A stretch of DNA of 64,000 bases from Scytonema hofmannii PCC 7110 (GCF_000346485.2 NZ_KQ976354.1:10808341-10872340), one strand, 5' to 3'. Positions 25,818-35,638 are shown, numbered from the stretch's first letter. Notes: generated by a model not told the origin, from the sequence alone. Numbers and translations are program-made.

Positions 25818-28022
25818 ATGGCAAAGTATAAGTCTGAGGATCGCAATTCTTCCAAAGCGATTCCCCAATCGGTTGTAGCTCCAATTAACCATGGAGATTC
25901 TACGATTCTACCAAAATCAAAAATTGATACGAGTCGAGCAGAAATTGAAATTGATGAACTTGATATTCAGATTTACAAGCCAGGTAGCCAGGAAAGACAA
26001 ACAGACTTATTTAATGTAGAACAGCCGCATAACAAAAAAATCCAGTTACCACAAGATTTATACGGTTATACTTTTATTTGTGCGCCCTTGTCTCCTGGTG
26101 ATGGAACTCAAGTTTATAACGGCGATGGCATGATTTATCGCTTGGGATTTGAAGCAGGAAAAGCAAACATTAAAACTCGAATTGCTAAAACTCCCTGTTA
26201 TTATGCCGACCAAGCCACAAAAAATGATTCGCTACTATACCAGTTTCATGATGGAGGAGTTGCGCGTACTAGCTTGGCGTTAGGTTCTCGCAATCAATTA
26301 AATACTGCCTTTGCCCAAACTAGAGAACGTCTCGTGGTTACTTTTGATGCAGGGCGACCGTATGAAATCGATCCAGATACAATGGAGCTGCTGGAACCTG
26401 TGGGAAGCACAAAAGATTGGTTATCTATATTTCCTATCATTCCTTGGATTTTTCCAACTTACTCCAATCCCGCACATCCAGTGGCAGATGTGACTAAGGA
26501 TTCTTCTGGCATTTCTTCTACTGATGATTCTGAGTTCTTGTATTCAGTTAACTATTCAACAGGCTACAACGGTAAATTTCAAAAAATAGTTAATCAAAGT
26601 TTGAATATTATTTACTGGATAAATTATTTCAAGGAAATTTGGAAAAAATTAGAGAAGAGTAAGATAACTTATGAAGATGTTTTTGGAAGCTTTACCGATT
26701 TAGTTCGATATAACTTTACAACTAAAAAAATGGAACGATGGCGGCTTTACCTTGATGGTAAACCTCTATATATATCACAAGCAGTTCATCAAATTGCAAT
26801 TACCAAAGATTACATTATTATTCCAGATGTTCCATTCATGGTGGAATTATCACAAATCTTTTCGCCTTTTCTTATTGATTTAATTAGAAAAAATCCATTT
26901 GTAGGAGATCTAGGAAAGTGGATTTCTTCAGTTTTCCTTCAATTAATTAAACAAAAGTCATTTACCAATTTTTATATTGTACGTCGTCAAGCGTTAGCTG
27001 CTTCGGGTAATCAGTGCAACGAACCGATTAACGAGCTACCAGTTACAAAATTCAGCGTTCCATATGGAGTGTCACATTTTACTGTCGATTACGAAAATTC
27101 GGAAGATAAAATTACTCTTCACGTAGGACATCGAAATGGTTGGGATGTGACAGAGTGGATTAGCCGCTTCGATGAACCCGTACTAGAGGAAGGAAAAAAC
27201 CAATTACGTCAAGATTTGGAAGGTATGGTAGTCGGACCGATGGATTTAGGTTTGTTAGGTCGCTACGTTATTGATGGAAAAACTGGAAACTTACTAGATG
27301 CAAAACTTGTGAGCGATCCTGAGAGTACATGGTCGTTATCTGTCTATACTCACCGCGAATTGTGTCGCGATCGTCAGAGTGAAACAGAGACAAAAATAAA
27401 AAATATTTACTGGATGTCCTGGGGATTTTCTTGGGAACTGATACCTAAGCGTATTGACGATGCTTATAAAGAAAGCGATTATCGTACAATATCATATCAA
27501 GAGTTACCCACTGAGGACAAACCATCCACCTTACTACGTTTAGATACAGAGTCAATGAAAATTGCTGATTCATTTCAGTTTCCAAATGGTTATTTAGGTT
27601 GTTCCCCGCAATTTATACCAAGTTCTCAACCTCTCCCAGAAGGAAAAGATAAATCAACACATGGATATATTGTTTGCGTTGTTTTATCTGACGATAAGCC
27701 CAAGGGTGAGTTTTGGATATTTGATGCCAATGATTTTAATGATAAACCTATATATCGTCTGAGTCATCAAGACCTTCACTTAAGATTTACCATTCATTCG
27801 ACTTGGTTACCAGAAATAAAAAAATCTAACAATTCAGAAACTACTGACAGAGAAAAAAGAAGAGAAGATTCTCTAAAATTAGATTGTGATGTTTTAGTGC
27901 GAAAAGGAAGTGCAAAGCTCCAGAAAATCTTTGATCGTGTAGTTTACCCACATTTTATTCAGCAAACTCCTGAAGATGAACTACTAAAATCTTTAAGAGA
28001 AGCAGATAAAAATAACTTATAA
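25818..28022 (+). CDS. Divergent carotenoid oxygenase family protein
   Basis: 734 residues. Motifs of the RPE65/carotenoid cleavage oxygenase family are present: NTAFAQTRERLVVTFDAGRP, YEIDPDTMELLEP, AHPVADVTKD, HQIAITKDYIIIPD, VSHFTVDYEN with HVGHRNGWDV, and IHSTWLPE near the end. These include candidates for the four iron-binding histidines. The protein is about 200-250 residues longer than typical family members (about 480-550), mainly through insertions after ADVTKD and in the middle. Iron-dependent cleavage or isomerisation of a carotenoid or similar polyene is likely but the substrate is unknown. It stands alone between the WD40 remnant and dnaN. Confidence 0.75.
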   Translation: MAKYKSEDRNSSKAIPQSVVAPINHGDSTILPKSKIDTSRAEIEIDELDIQIYKPGSQERQTDLFNVEQPHNKKIQLPQDLYGYTFICAPLSPGDGTQVYNGDGMIYRLGFEAGKANIKTRIAKTPCYYADQATKNDSLLYQFHDGGVARTSLALGSRNQLNTAFAQTRERLVVTFDAGRPYEIDPDTMELLEPVGSTKDWLSIFPIIPWIFPTYSNPAHPVADVTKDSSGISSTDDSEFLYSVNYSTGYNGKFQKIVNQSLNIIYWINYFKEIWKKLEKSKITYEDVFGSFTDLVRYNFTTKKMERWRLYLDGKPLYISQAVHQIAITKDYIIIPDVPFMVELSQIFSPFLIDLIRKNPFVGDLGKWISSVFLQLIKQKSFTNFYIVRRQALAASGNQCNEPINELPVTKFSVPYGVSHFTVDYENSEDKITLHVGHRNGWDVTEWISRFDEPVLEEGKNQLRQDLEGMVVGPMDLGLLGRYVIDGKTGNLLDAKLVSDPESTWSLSVYTHRELCRDRQSETETKIKNIYWMSWGFSWELIPKRIDDAYKESDYRTISYQELPTEDKPSTLLRLDTESMKIADSFQFPNGYLGCSPQFIPSSQPLPEGKDKSTHGYIVCVVLSDDKPKGEFWIFDANDFNDKPIYRLSHQDLHLRFTIHSTWLPEIKKSNNSETTDREKRREDSLKLDCDVLVRKGSAKLQKIFDRVVYPHFIQQTPEDELLKSLREADKNNL

Positions 28023-28081
28023 CCTAGTAGATACATTAATCTTCCCTAAGAGAAGATTTATAAAGTAAACATTAAGACATC

Positions 28082-28152
28082 GTGGGTGGGATTGAGGAAC
28101 GAAACCTAACAATTTGATTCAATGTTGGGTTTCGTTCCTCAACCCAACCTAC
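28082..28152. repeat. Palindromic repeat downstream of dnaN and the carotenoid oxygenase
   Basis: GTGGGATTGAGGAACGAAAC at the left is inverted as GTTTCGTTCCTCAACCCAAC on the right, around the AACAATTTGATTCAATGTT centre. It lies between two convergent genes (stops at 28022 and 28213) and may act as a bidirectional terminator, or be a copy of a dispersed element. Confidence 0.6.
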
Positions 28153-28212
28153 GTAATATCTGATGTTGGCAATTTAAGATTGACTTTCCGCGCTCGCAAA
28201 CCCCCTAAGCCG

Positions 28213-29379
28213 TTAATTCCTAATCTGAACTGGCATAGCCAAATAAGTCATTTTCACACCACTGATAGGTGTAAAAATCACTGGTGTCAGATTTGAATTC
28301 AGTTGCATTTGAATTTCTGTAGAGGGCAATGCTTTTAAACCTTCCATCAGATACTTAATATTAAAAGCAATATCTATTTCCTCACCCAATATCTGTGCTG
28401 CTAAGGACTCTCTCCCACTCCCCACATCTTGAGCTTCACAAGATAAGGTAATTTCTTGCGCTTCACTGTCTATACTAACTTTAACTATATTATTCTTCTG
28501 GTCTGCCAATACCGCAATTCGCTCTAGGGTGCTCAGAAATTGTTTTCTATCTAAAGTTAATTCTCGCTCAAATTGTCGGGGGATAAGTTGACGGTAAGAC
28601 GGATATTGTCCTTCCAAAGTACGGCTAGTCAAGCGTTGATTTTGCCATTCAAAAATAACTTGTCCTTGATCCAGGGACATAGCGATCGACTCATCTGATG
28701 ATGCACTATGACCCAGCATCCGTTCGAGTTCTCGCAAAGCTCTAGCTGGTAGTGTTACCTCTAGGCTGGTTTCACTACTTGTATCTGAACTCTCATTTGT
28801 AGTTTGTACTACAGCTAAACGATGTCCGTCGGTAGCAGCAAATTCGAGCGAGTCTTGTTGAACTGTGAGATGAACTCCAGTCAGTACTTGTTTGGTTTCA
28901 TCACTACTAGTTGCAAACAAAGAACCCTTCAATCCGTCAATTAATGCACTAGCAGTAATCTGAAGCAATCTGTCATTTTCGATCGCAGGTAGTTCTGGAA
29001 AATCTTCTGCTCCCATTGCTCTTACTTCATAACGCCCGCTTTTTGGCGTTAGGGATACAATTAAGCCTTCCCCGGTGATGTTATCTCCTTTAGCAGCTGA
29101 TTCTTCCTCTAGAGTGATTTCTCCTTCCGGAAGACGAGCCGTAATATCATTCAACAACTTAGCAGGAATTGCAATTGCTCCCCCCTGCAATACCTCAGCT
29201 TTGAAACTAGTACGGATACCCAAGTTAAGGTCAAAAGCTGTGAGGCTGACTTGGTTTGTTTCCGCATCTGCTTGTAAAAGCACGTTAGCAAGTATCGGAT
29301 GAGTCGGACGGGAAGGTACAGCGCGGCTTGTGAGTGAGAGGTTAGTACTGAGATCGCTTTGGGTGCAAACTAGTTTCAT
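28213..29379 (-). CDS. dnaN: DNA polymerase III sliding clamp beta subunit
   Basis: 388 residues from the ATG at 29379 (MKLVCTQSDLSTNLSLTSRA); the open frame extends 32 codons further upstream through a heptamer repeat, but the family starts at MKLVC. The three clamp domains are visible in order, with the typical ending LMPVQIRN-like (YLAMPVQIRN). It encircles DNA and tethers the replicase. It lies downstream of dnaA on the same strand across the origin region, the order known in heterocystous cyanobacteria. Confidence 0.95.
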   Translation of the reverse strand: MKLVCTQSDLSTNLSLTSRAVPSRPTHPILANVLLQADAETNQVSLTAFDLNLGIRTSFKAEVLQGGAIAIPAKLLNDITARLPEGEITLEEESAAKGDNITGEGLIVSLTPKSGRYEVRAMGAEDFPELPAIENDRLLQITASALIDGLKGSLFATSSDETKQVLTGVHLTVQQDSLEFAATDGHRLAVVQTTNESSDTSSETSLEVTLPARALRELERMLGHSASSDESIAMSLDQGQVIFEWQNQRLTSRTLEGQYPSYRQLIPRQFERELTLDRKQFLSTLERIAVLADQKNNIVKVSIDSEAQEITLSCEAQDVGSGRESLAAQILGEEIDIAFNIKYLMEGLKALPSTEIQMQLNSNLTPVIFTPISGVKMTYLAMPVQIRN

Positions 29380-29491
29380 AGTCAAAATTGGCAAGTGTGT
29401 TGGATATCGTAACACCTTGTTGCGAATGTAAGGAGTGGTAAAAAAAGAAATTAATTTATTATTCAAATCCCCCACTTTTTAAGTATAAGGA

Positions 29492-29533
29492 TTCACTGGT
29501 CACTGGTCACTGGTCACTGATTACTGGTCACTG
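29492..29533. repeat. Heptamer array (TGGTCAC) between dnaN and oriC
   Basis: About six imperfect copies of TCACTGG/TGGTCAC in the dnaN leader, of the short tandemly repeated repetitive (STRR) kind known from heterocystous cyanobacteria. It abuts the first DnaA box. Confidence 0.8.
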
Positions 29534-29534
29534 T

Positions 29535-29700
29535 TGTGGATAACTTGTGGAAAACAGAGGGGAGTTTTCCACAGAGTAGTTATACTTAAAATAAAGTTTT
29601 CCACTAAAGGTATGAAGTTTTCCACAGATTTTGTCTTAGTTTTCCACAAAAAATAATAAACTTTCCACAATCTAATATTAGCTTAAAGATTTTTTATACT
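29535..29700. other. oriC: Candidate chromosomal replication origin (oriC)
   Basis: Seven DnaA-box-like nonamers lie within 135 bases. They are TGTGGATAA (29535-29543, complement of the consensus TTATCCACA), TGTGGAAAA (29546-29554), TTTTCCACA (29565-29573), TTTTCCACT (29597-29605), TTTTCCACA (29618-29626 and 29640-29648) and CTTTCCACA (29661-29669). An AT-rich stretch (29650-29725) adjoins and could be the unwinding element. The position between dnaA and dnaN agrees with a bacterial origin. The TTTTCCACA form is the box type reported for cyanobacteria. Confidence 0.85.
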
Positions 29701-29759
29701 TTGCTTAACATTTACAAAAAAAAAGGCAGTCTTGATGAAAAAATTTCATCACCAATTGT

Positions 29760-29880
29760 GAAAATACCTCTTCCCCACTCCCCATTGCCCCTTATCCCCA
29801 GAGGGGGCCCCGAGTTCCCCACTCCCTACTCCCCATTGCCCCTTATCCCCAGAGGGGGCCCCGAGTTCCCCACTCCCTAC
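29760..29880. repeat. Tandem 62-bp duplication with GGGGCCCC palindrome
   Basis: Two copies of a C-rich segment (CCCCTTATCCCCAGAGGGGG, CCCCGAGTTCCCCACTCCCT) stand directly after the dnaA stop. Each contains a strong hairpin (CCCCAGAGGGG) that could help terminate dnaA transcription. Confidence 0.7.
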
Positions 29881-29882
29881 TT

Positions 29883-31244
29883 TCATTTTGCTCCACGCAA
29901 CCGATCGCTCAACTGACGTAGAGTTTGTACCAAATTATGGTCGGTTTCTTTGAGTTGAGTAATTTTTTCACAACTATAGATCACCGTTGTATGGTCTTTA
30001 CCGCCAAACTCTTCTCCTATTCTCGGCAAACTCAAATCGGTATGTTGGCGCATGAGATACATTCCAATCTGACGCGCCCAGCTAATTTCTCGCCGTCGCG
30101 AATTTCCTTTCAAGTCTTCTATTGATATATCAAAAGTATCCACAATAGCTGATAGAATTGCTTCTGGAGTTGATGCTACCTTCTCAGTTGGTGGTTCTAA
30201 AATGGGAGTAATACTTTCTACTGTCATGGGTAAGCCCCAAATGGAAATGTACGCCACTGCACGAATTAATGCTCCTTCTAATTCTCGAATATTAGAAGTG
30301 TAGTGTGAGGCGATATACTCAATGACATCCCTTGGTAGGCGAATATTTTCATACTCAGCTTTTTTTTGTAGAATCGCCATCCGCGTCTCTAAATCTGGAG
30401 TTTGGATGTCAGCTATCAATCCCATAGAGAATCGGGAACACAACCGTTCTTGCAAGCGAGGAATTTGGTTGGGAGGGCGATCGGATGCCAAGACGACTTG
30501 TTTGCCTGCTTCATGTAAAGTATTAAAGGTGTGGAAAAACTCTTCTTGGGTGTACTCCTTACCTTCAATAAACTGAATGTCATCCACTAAAAGTACATCC
30601 GCAGCACGATAATGCTCGCGAAAACTTTGCATGCTATCTTTACGGATAGCAGTGATGAGATCGTTTGTAAATTGTTCCGTGGAGACATAAAATATGCTGG
30701 AATCAGGATGAATCGACCATCGATAGTGTCCGATCGCTTGCATAAGGTGCGTTTTCCCCAAGCCTACCCCACCACATAAAAATAAGGGGTTAAATTCTCT
30801 TCCTGGAGATTCAGCAACCGCCAGGGAAGCCGCATGCGCCATCCGATTGTTAGCACCAACCACAAATCGTGAAAAGACGTACTTTGGATTTAATTCTGCT
30901 GTTTTGGTTCGTTTGGAGACTTTTTCAGGAGTGGTATATTGGGTTGGTATTTCCCAAGAACCTTCTGTGTCTTCGAGATTGGGAACTTCTTCCCCTTCCT
31001 CAACCGTTATATATATATCTACGCGATAACCAAGAATATCTTGTACTACATTAGCAATAGTTCTTATGTAATATTTTTGTAACCAATTGCGAGCAAATGG
31101 GTTGGGAGTGCGAATCACTAAGCAATTATTTTCAAATTGCACCGCACTGGCAGTTTTAATCCAGGTTTCAAACGTGGGGCGGGATAGCTCTAGTTGCAAG
31201 CGTTCCAGTACCTGATTCCACAGACTGTCTATGGGCATTTCCAT
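29883..31244 (-). CDS. dnaA: Chromosomal replication initiator DnaA
   Basis: 453 residues, complete. The N-terminal domain I ([20 protein letters not shown]) is followed by a short variable linker. The AAA+ domain has Walker [11 protein letters not shown], Walker [14 protein letters not shown] and sensor motifs (SDRPPNQIP). The C-terminal DNA-binding domain IV carries the signature [15 protein letters not shown]. It binds the boxes at 29.5-29.7 kb to open the origin and is likely autoregulated. The ATG at 31244 fits the family start MEMPIDSLW-like. Confidence 0.97.
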   Translation of the reverse strand: MEMPIDSLWNQVLERLQLELSRPTFETWIKTASAVQFENNCLVIRTPNPFARNWLQKYYIRTIANVVQDILGYRVDIYITVEEGEEVPNLEDTEGSWEIPTQYTTPEKVSKRTKTAELNPKYVFSRFVVGANNRMAHAASLAVAESPGREFNPLFLCGGVGLGKTHLMQAIGHYRWSIHPDSSIFYVSTEQFTNDLITAIRKDSMQSFREHYRAADVLLVDDIQFIEGKEYTQEEFFHTFNTLHEAGKQVVLASDRPPNQIPRLQERLCSRFSMGLIADIQTPDLETRMAILQKKAEYENIRLPRDVIEYIASHYTSNIRELEGALIRAVAYISIWGLPMTVESITPILEPPTEKVASTPEAILSAIVDTFDISIEDLKGNSRRREISWARQIGMYLMRQHTDLSLPRIGEEFGGKDHTTVIYSCEKITQLKETDHNLVQTLRQLSDRLRGAK

Positions 31245-31305
31245 AATTTACCACCAATAGGGGTGCGATCGTCACAATAATGAAGATATAAGCAACTCAC
31301 AAATT

Positions 31306-31405
31306 TGACCAGTGACCAATGACCAATGACCAGTGACCAGTGACCAGTGACCAGTGACCAATGACCAATGACCAGTGACCAATGACCAGTGACCAGTGAC
31401 CAGTG
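31306..31405. repeat. Heptamer array (GTGACCA / ATGACCA) between dnaA and htrA
   Basis: About fourteen 7-base units, mixing AGTGACC and AATGACC, fill the divergent promoter space of dnaA (minus) and the HtrA-type protease (plus). Any shared promoter must lie within or beside the array. Confidence 0.85.
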
Positions 31406-31440
31406 ATATCCACCGATCTCCCAGGAGAAAACAACAACAG

Positions 31441-32718
31441 ATGAAGACAAAAGACCATGAATTTCAATCCAAAGACGGCGACAAGCAACGTTTTTCGCCT
31501 CAACTTTCCTCAACCACCAAAATTGTATTTATGCTATTGTGCAGCATAACAGCGGCATTTCTTGGGGGTTGTTCCATACCTGCTGTCACTCTTGAGGAAC
31601 AAAAACCTAATCAAGAGTCACAAGCTCAAGCTGAAAACACAGCCCAAAACACCAACGAGAACACCGTCCCAGTTGTCGCACCAATATTTTCGGGGTCTGA
31701 CAATCCTAACTTCGTAGTCGGAGTGGTCAAAAAGGTAGGACCAGCTGTGGTTCGTATTAATGCAGCCAGGAAAATTTCGCAGCAGTTACCAGAAGAATTC
31801 GACGATCCATTTTTCCGAAGGTTTTTTGGGGATATGCGACCATCAGAACCAAGACAAAGAGTAGAACAGGGAAGTGGTTCTGGGTTTATTATTAACTCCG
31901 CAGGGCAAATTCTGACCAATTCTCACGTGGTTAATGGTGCCGATCGCGTGACAGTAAAATTAAAAGATGGTCGTGAATTTGAAGGACGTGTTCTTGGTGA
32001 AGATCCGGTGACGGATGTGGCGGTTATCAAGATAGATGCTGGCAAATTACCCACAGTTCCTCTTGGTAATTCAGAGAACTTGCAACCGGGAGAAGCAGTG
32101 ATTGCCATTGGTAATCCTTTGGGTTTGGACAACACTGTCACTTCGGGAATTCTCAGTGCTACAGGACGTTCTAGCAGTGATATCGGCGCTACCGATAAGC
32201 GAGTGGATTACATTCAAACCGATGCAGCTATTAATCCCGGTAACTCTGGCGGACCATTATTAAATGTTCGCGGTGAAGTCATTGGTATGAACACTGCTAT
32301 TATCCGAGGTGCTCAAGGGTTAGGATTTGCCATTCCCATTAACACGGCGCAGCGAATAGCTCAAGAATTGATTTCCCAGGGAAAAGTCGAACATCCTTAT
32401 TTGGGTATTCAGATGGTAACGCTAACACCAGAACTCAGAGACAAAATCAACTCTAGCTCTGAGGTTAATATTACTGCTAGCAAAGGAGTTTTGTTAGTTG
32501 ATATTGTTCCCCGTTCTCCAGCAGCCACTGCAGGTCTCAGACAAGGTGATATTATTCAAGGTATTAACAACCAACCTGTTACGAAAATAGAAGAAGTCCA
32601 AAAAATAGTCGAAGGTAGCAAGATCGGAGTTTCAATACAAGTACAAGTGCAACGTGATGGACAAACCACACAAATAACAGTGCGTCCCGCAGCATTACCA
32701 GTTCGTCGTTATAGTTAA
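31441..32718 (+). CDS. HtrA/Deg-family serine protease with PDZ domain
   Basis: 425 residues from the ATG at 31441; a further 15 upstream codons run through the heptamer array and are unlikely to be used. A membrane helix with the possible lipobox LGGC ([15 protein letters not shown]) suggests export to the periplasm or a lipid anchor. The trypsin-like domain has His162 (TNSHVVNG), Asp192 (DVAVIKID) and Ser269 (NPGNSGGPL). One PDZ domain follows ([20 protein letters not shown]). It is one of the HhoA/HhoB/HtrA paralogues of cyanobacteria; which one cannot be decided here. It degrades or refolds damaged envelope proteins. Confidence 0.9.
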   Translation: MKTKDHEFQSKDGDKQRFSPQLSSTTKIVFMLLCSITAAFLGGCSIPAVTLEEQKPNQESQAQAENTAQNTNENTVPVVAPIFSGSDNPNFVVGVVKKVGPAVVRINAARKISQQLPEEFDDPFFRRFFGDMRPSEPRQRVEQGSGSGFIINSAGQILTNSHVVNGADRVTVKLKDGREFEGRVLGEDPVTDVAVIKIDAGKLPTVPLGNSENLQPGEAVIAIGNPLGLDNTVTSGILSATGRSSSDIGATDKRVDYIQTDAAINPGNSGGPLLNVRGEVIGMNTAIIRGAQGLGFAIPINTAQRIAQELISQGKVEHPYLGIQMVTLTPELRDKINSSSEVNITASKGVLLVDIVPRSPAATAGLRQGDIIQGINNQPVTKIEEVQKIVEGSKIGVSIQVQVQRDGQTTQITVRPAALPVRRYS

Positions 32719-32719
32719 T

Positions 32720-32858
32720 GAGGGAGTAGGGAGTAGGGAGTAGGGAGTAGGGGGACAAGGAAGAAAGACCAATCCTCAATCTACGCATCCCCTAATCCAA
32801 AATCTAAAATCTACGCATCCCCTAATCCAAAATCTAAAATCCAAAATCTAAAATCCAA
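32720..32858. repeat. GGGAGTA and CCAAAAT heptamer arrays before def
   Basis: Four to five GGGAGTA units (32720-32752) follow the protease stop. A 31-base unit (CTACGCATCC, CCTAATCCAA, AATCTAAAAT) then occurs twice, and a CCAAAATCTAAAAT heptamer run reaches directly to the def ATG at 32860. There is no recognisable ribosome-binding site in this run. Confidence 0.8.
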
Positions 32859-32859
32859 A

Positions 32860-33420
32860 ATGGTATCACTTCCAATCATTCAATTAGGCGATCGCAGACT
32901 GCGTCAAAAAGCTTCAGCAATTGAAAATATCCATGACGATCGCATTCAAAAACTGATAGATGATTTAATCGCAACAGTTGCTAAAGCGAGTGGTGTAGGA
33001 ATCGCTGCACCCCAAGTTGCAGAATCCTTACGCTTATTTATTGTGGCATCTCATCCCAATCCCAGATACCCAAATGCTCCAGAAATGGAACCAACTGCTA
33101 TGATAAATCCCAAAATTATTGCACATTCCACTGAGGTGGTGAAAGGGTGGGAAGGTTGTTTGTGTGTTCCGGGAATTCGAGGTTTAGTTCCCAGATATCA
33201 AGCAATTGAAGTAGAGTATATGGATAAAAATGGCAAGCTGCAAAAGCAAGAACTTACAGATTTTGTAGCTCGAATTTTTCAACACGAGTCCGATCACCTT
33301 GATGGTATAATCTTCCTCGATAGACTGGAAAGCACCCTAGATATTATGACCGAGGAGGAGTATCAAAAGCAAATCGCTCAACCTAGAAAATGGGAGTGGG
33401 GAGTAGGGAGTAGGGAGTAG
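32860..33420 (+). CDS. def: Peptide deformylase
   Basis: 186 residues. Motif 1 GVGIAAPQ, motif 2 EGCLCVPG (metal ligand Cys100; the family usually has EGCLS, here Cys follows Leu) and motif 3 HESDH (His142, Glu143, His146) are all present. It removes the formyl group from nascent proteins. The last residues (KWEWGVGSRE) and the stop are encoded by a GGGAGTA heptamer array, so the tail is repeat-derived. The gene overlaps the convergent glycosyltransferase gene by 43 bases. Confidence 0.93.
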   Translation: MVSLPIIQLGDRRLRQKASAIENIHDDRIQKLIDDLIATVAKASGVGIAAPQVAESLRLFIVASHPNPRYPNAPEMEPTAMINPKIIAHSTEVVKGWEGCLCVPGIRGLVPRYQAIEVEYMDKNGKLQKQELTDFVARIFQHESDHLDGIIFLDRLESTLDIMTEEEYQKQIAQPRKWEWGVGSRE

Positions 33421-34766
33421 GTGGAAGAAGGATTTTCATGATGAGTTGTGGGATTTTCTCGTAAATGACTTTCTAGAAAATCTTGACTGGCAGATTCATC
33501 GACATTAATTGTTGGCAAGATACTTAAATTTTGTTCTTGACGTGCCATAACTCTAGAAAACAGTGCTTCATAATTTCTTAAAGCTTGCTCAAAAGAATAA
33601 CGTTCAATAGCAAATTGTCTGCCTTTATCGCCAAGTTGAGTTGCAACGTCAGGATTGTTATACAAGTATAGTATCGCTTTGGCTAAAGCATCTGGTGACT
33701 CTGGCGTCACGACTATACCTCCACCACTTTCGACTACGGATCGCGCTGCTGTACCTGTAGCAGGAACGCTAGCTAATATAGGGCGACCAGAAGCTAGTAG
33801 GAGTGGAATTTTAGAAGGCATATTGAAAGAAATTACATTGCTCTTTTGCACGACTAACCCAATATCGGCGGCGGCTAACATTTCAGGCAATTTTTCCCTG
33901 GGCTGTAACGGTACAAGCAAAACATTATTTACCTCAGATGCCAAACAGTATTTTTGCAGCCACTGGAGGGCTTTTGATTCACCTGCGATCACAAAAACAA
34001 TTTCTGGAATGTGGCGCAAAGAAATTGCTGCTTCGATGACTGTTTCTAAACCTTGGGTCAGTGCTATATTGCCTGAGTACATCACCACAAATTTTCCTTC
34101 AAGCTGATGTTCCGCCCGAAAATAGTTCTTCTCTTTTGGTAAGGGGCGGATGAAATTGACATTCACCCAATTGGGGATACAAACTATTTTCTGGATGGGG
34201 ACTCCCTTACTGACTAAATTCTCTAAAAAGCCTTGGGCAATTACGCTAATGGTATGGGCGCGTCTGTAGGCAAACTTTTCTAAAGCCTCTAGGGCGCGAA
34301 TCATCAATTTGTTTTTCACTAGCCCAACACGTACAGCCGCTTCTGGAAGGATATCTTGTACATTTAGTACTACCGGACAGTTATACAGCCAACTCAGTAG
34401 GCTAGCTGGTAATGATACCAGTAACGGAGGTACTGTCAGAAGAATTACATCAGGTCTCCAGCCGTTTAGTGCTTGCGGTATGCTTGTAAATACAAAACTC
34501 AATTCTAGTAACAGTCGATCCAGCAAATTTGGTTTGGATTTAATGCGTAAGTAAGAACGCTGAATAGTGACACCATTTTTCTGTTCTGTTACGTACCACT
34601 TACCACGATAACCCGGATAGATTTCTCGCTGTGGGTAATTGGGCATACCCGTAATAACTCTGACTTGATGACCTTGTTTGACAAGCCCCTCGGCGAGTTC
34701 AGTCATCAATGGGGCTATTCCAATCGGTTCTGGATAGTAGTTGTAGGAGTAAATCAGAATGTGCAT
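33378..34766 (-). CDS. Glycosyltransferase family 4 (WcaI-like)
   Basis: 462 residues. The N-terminal Rossmann half (MHILIYSYNYYPEPIGIAPL, LAEGLVKQGHQVRVITGMPN) and C-terminal GT4 half (VVMYSGNIALTQGLETVIEA, MPSKIPLLLASGRPILASVP, GGGIVVTPESPDALA) are complete. The product likely adds a sugar during exopolysaccharide or lipopolysaccharide assembly at the inner face of the membrane. The final about 16 residues (STYSLLPTPHSHFLG) read through the heptamer array shared with def on the other strand. It stands alone, without other polysaccharide genes. Confidence 0.88.
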   Translation of the reverse strand: MHILIYSYNYYPEPIGIAPLMTELAEGLVKQGHQVRVITGMPNYPQREIYPGYRGKWYVTEQKNGVTIQRSYLRIKSKPNLLDRLLLELSFVFTSIPQALNGWRPDVILLTVPPLLVSLPASLLSWLYNCPVVLNVQDILPEAAVRVGLVKNKLMIRALEALEKFAYRRAHTISVIAQGFLENLVSKGVPIQKIVCIPNWVNVNFIRPLPKEKNYFRAEHQLEGKFVVMYSGNIALTQGLETVIEAAISLRHIPEIVFVIAGESKALQWLQKYCLASEVNNVLLVPLQPREKLPEMLAAADIGLVVQKSNVISFNMPSKIPLLLASGRPILASVPATGTAARSVVESGGGIVVTPESPDALAKAILYLYNNPDVATQLGDKGRQFAIERYSFEQALRNYEALFSRVMARQEQNLSILPTINVDESASQDFLESHLRENPTTHHENPSSTYSLLPTPHSHFLG

Positions 34767-35413
34767 TATTTATGAGTCAGTTCTGTGTGTACTACAAAAA
34801 ATTAATGTTCCGCTTTATTTATTACGGCATCACCCTGACTGTTAATTGGTGTTAGCTAAAACAACTGAGGTAGGTAATGGTGCTAGCACACTATGCCTCT
34901 TCTACAATACTACTCAGTACATAGTTGTTAATCTACACAACGGTCTATTTTAAAAATACGTGAGGTTTGGGTTTTATCCGTAAACTTTTGCGATAGCTTT
35001 GCTGCTGCCTTTAGGCAGAGCGCAATGGGAAAATCAACTATAAATAAGTGCTTCTTTCGATGATTTTTTACAATTAAGTTTTTTGTCCACACTAGGTAGA
35101 TACATAAGAAATATTACCATCAGCGTGGTGATAGATCTCATACTTTAGTCGTTCTTTCATAAAATCTTTATAGTATCAATCTCAGCGATCGCATTGTGTC
35201 AGTGGTGTAAGTCCTGAGTCATTGACATTGTGGAAAATTATGATGGTTTTGTAAATATTGATAGCGTTCTGGAAGTTTATACTTGGTTTAATGTGTATTA
35301 AATATAACTTCTTAATTCGATACAAAGCTTAAGTGGATAGAATCCAGCCCAGAATAATATAATCATTTTAAAGCAAGAAAAATAATTGTTCCCTACTCTA
35401 AAACAACAATCCT
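34767..35413. other. Intergenic gap without recognised gene
   Basis: No convincing open frame on either strand. A short cyanobacterial-type repeat (GCTTTGCTGCTGCCTTTAGG, near 34997) is the only structure I recognise. It is otherwise AT-rich. Confidence 0.5.
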
Positions 35414-35638
35414 CCAATCCCGATCGTTGACGATGACAAGGCTATGGAAAAAGAAGGATACCGGGTTGTTAAGACATCAAGAGGGATAAGAGTGTTTGGA
35501 TATCTATCAAAAGCAGTTACCAGAGATTATTTTGCTGAATGCTGTCATACCTGGAATAGATGGCTTGGCTTGCTGCAATCGGTTACAAGCTCGTTTGGGT
35601 AATAATTGCCCTTTCATTTTAAGGGCGGGATCGCATTA
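35414..35638 (+). pseudogene. Response-regulator receiver remnant
   Basis: The sequence PIVDDDKAMEKEGYRVVKTS, and after a frameshift ECLDIYQKQLPEIILLNAVI followed by PGIDGLACCNRLQARLG, matches the first two-thirds of a receiver domain. The phospho-acceptor Asp of LLDAVMPG-type motifs is Asn here, about 10-15 residues are missing after VDDD, and the domain stops before the conserved Lys. It lies 99 bases before a PAS-GGDEF-EAL gene, and REC-PAS-GGDEF-EAL is a common order, so it is probably the lost front of that gene. Confidence 0.7.

Noticed and set aside
29380-29475. Extended N-terminus of dnaN
   Set aside because: The extra 32 codons lie beside the heptamer array and do not resemble DnaN; MKLVCTQ at 29379 matches the family start.
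29701-29916. Small plus-strand frame opposite the dnaA end
   Set aside because: It translates the duplicated C-rich 62-bp repeat and is not protein-like.
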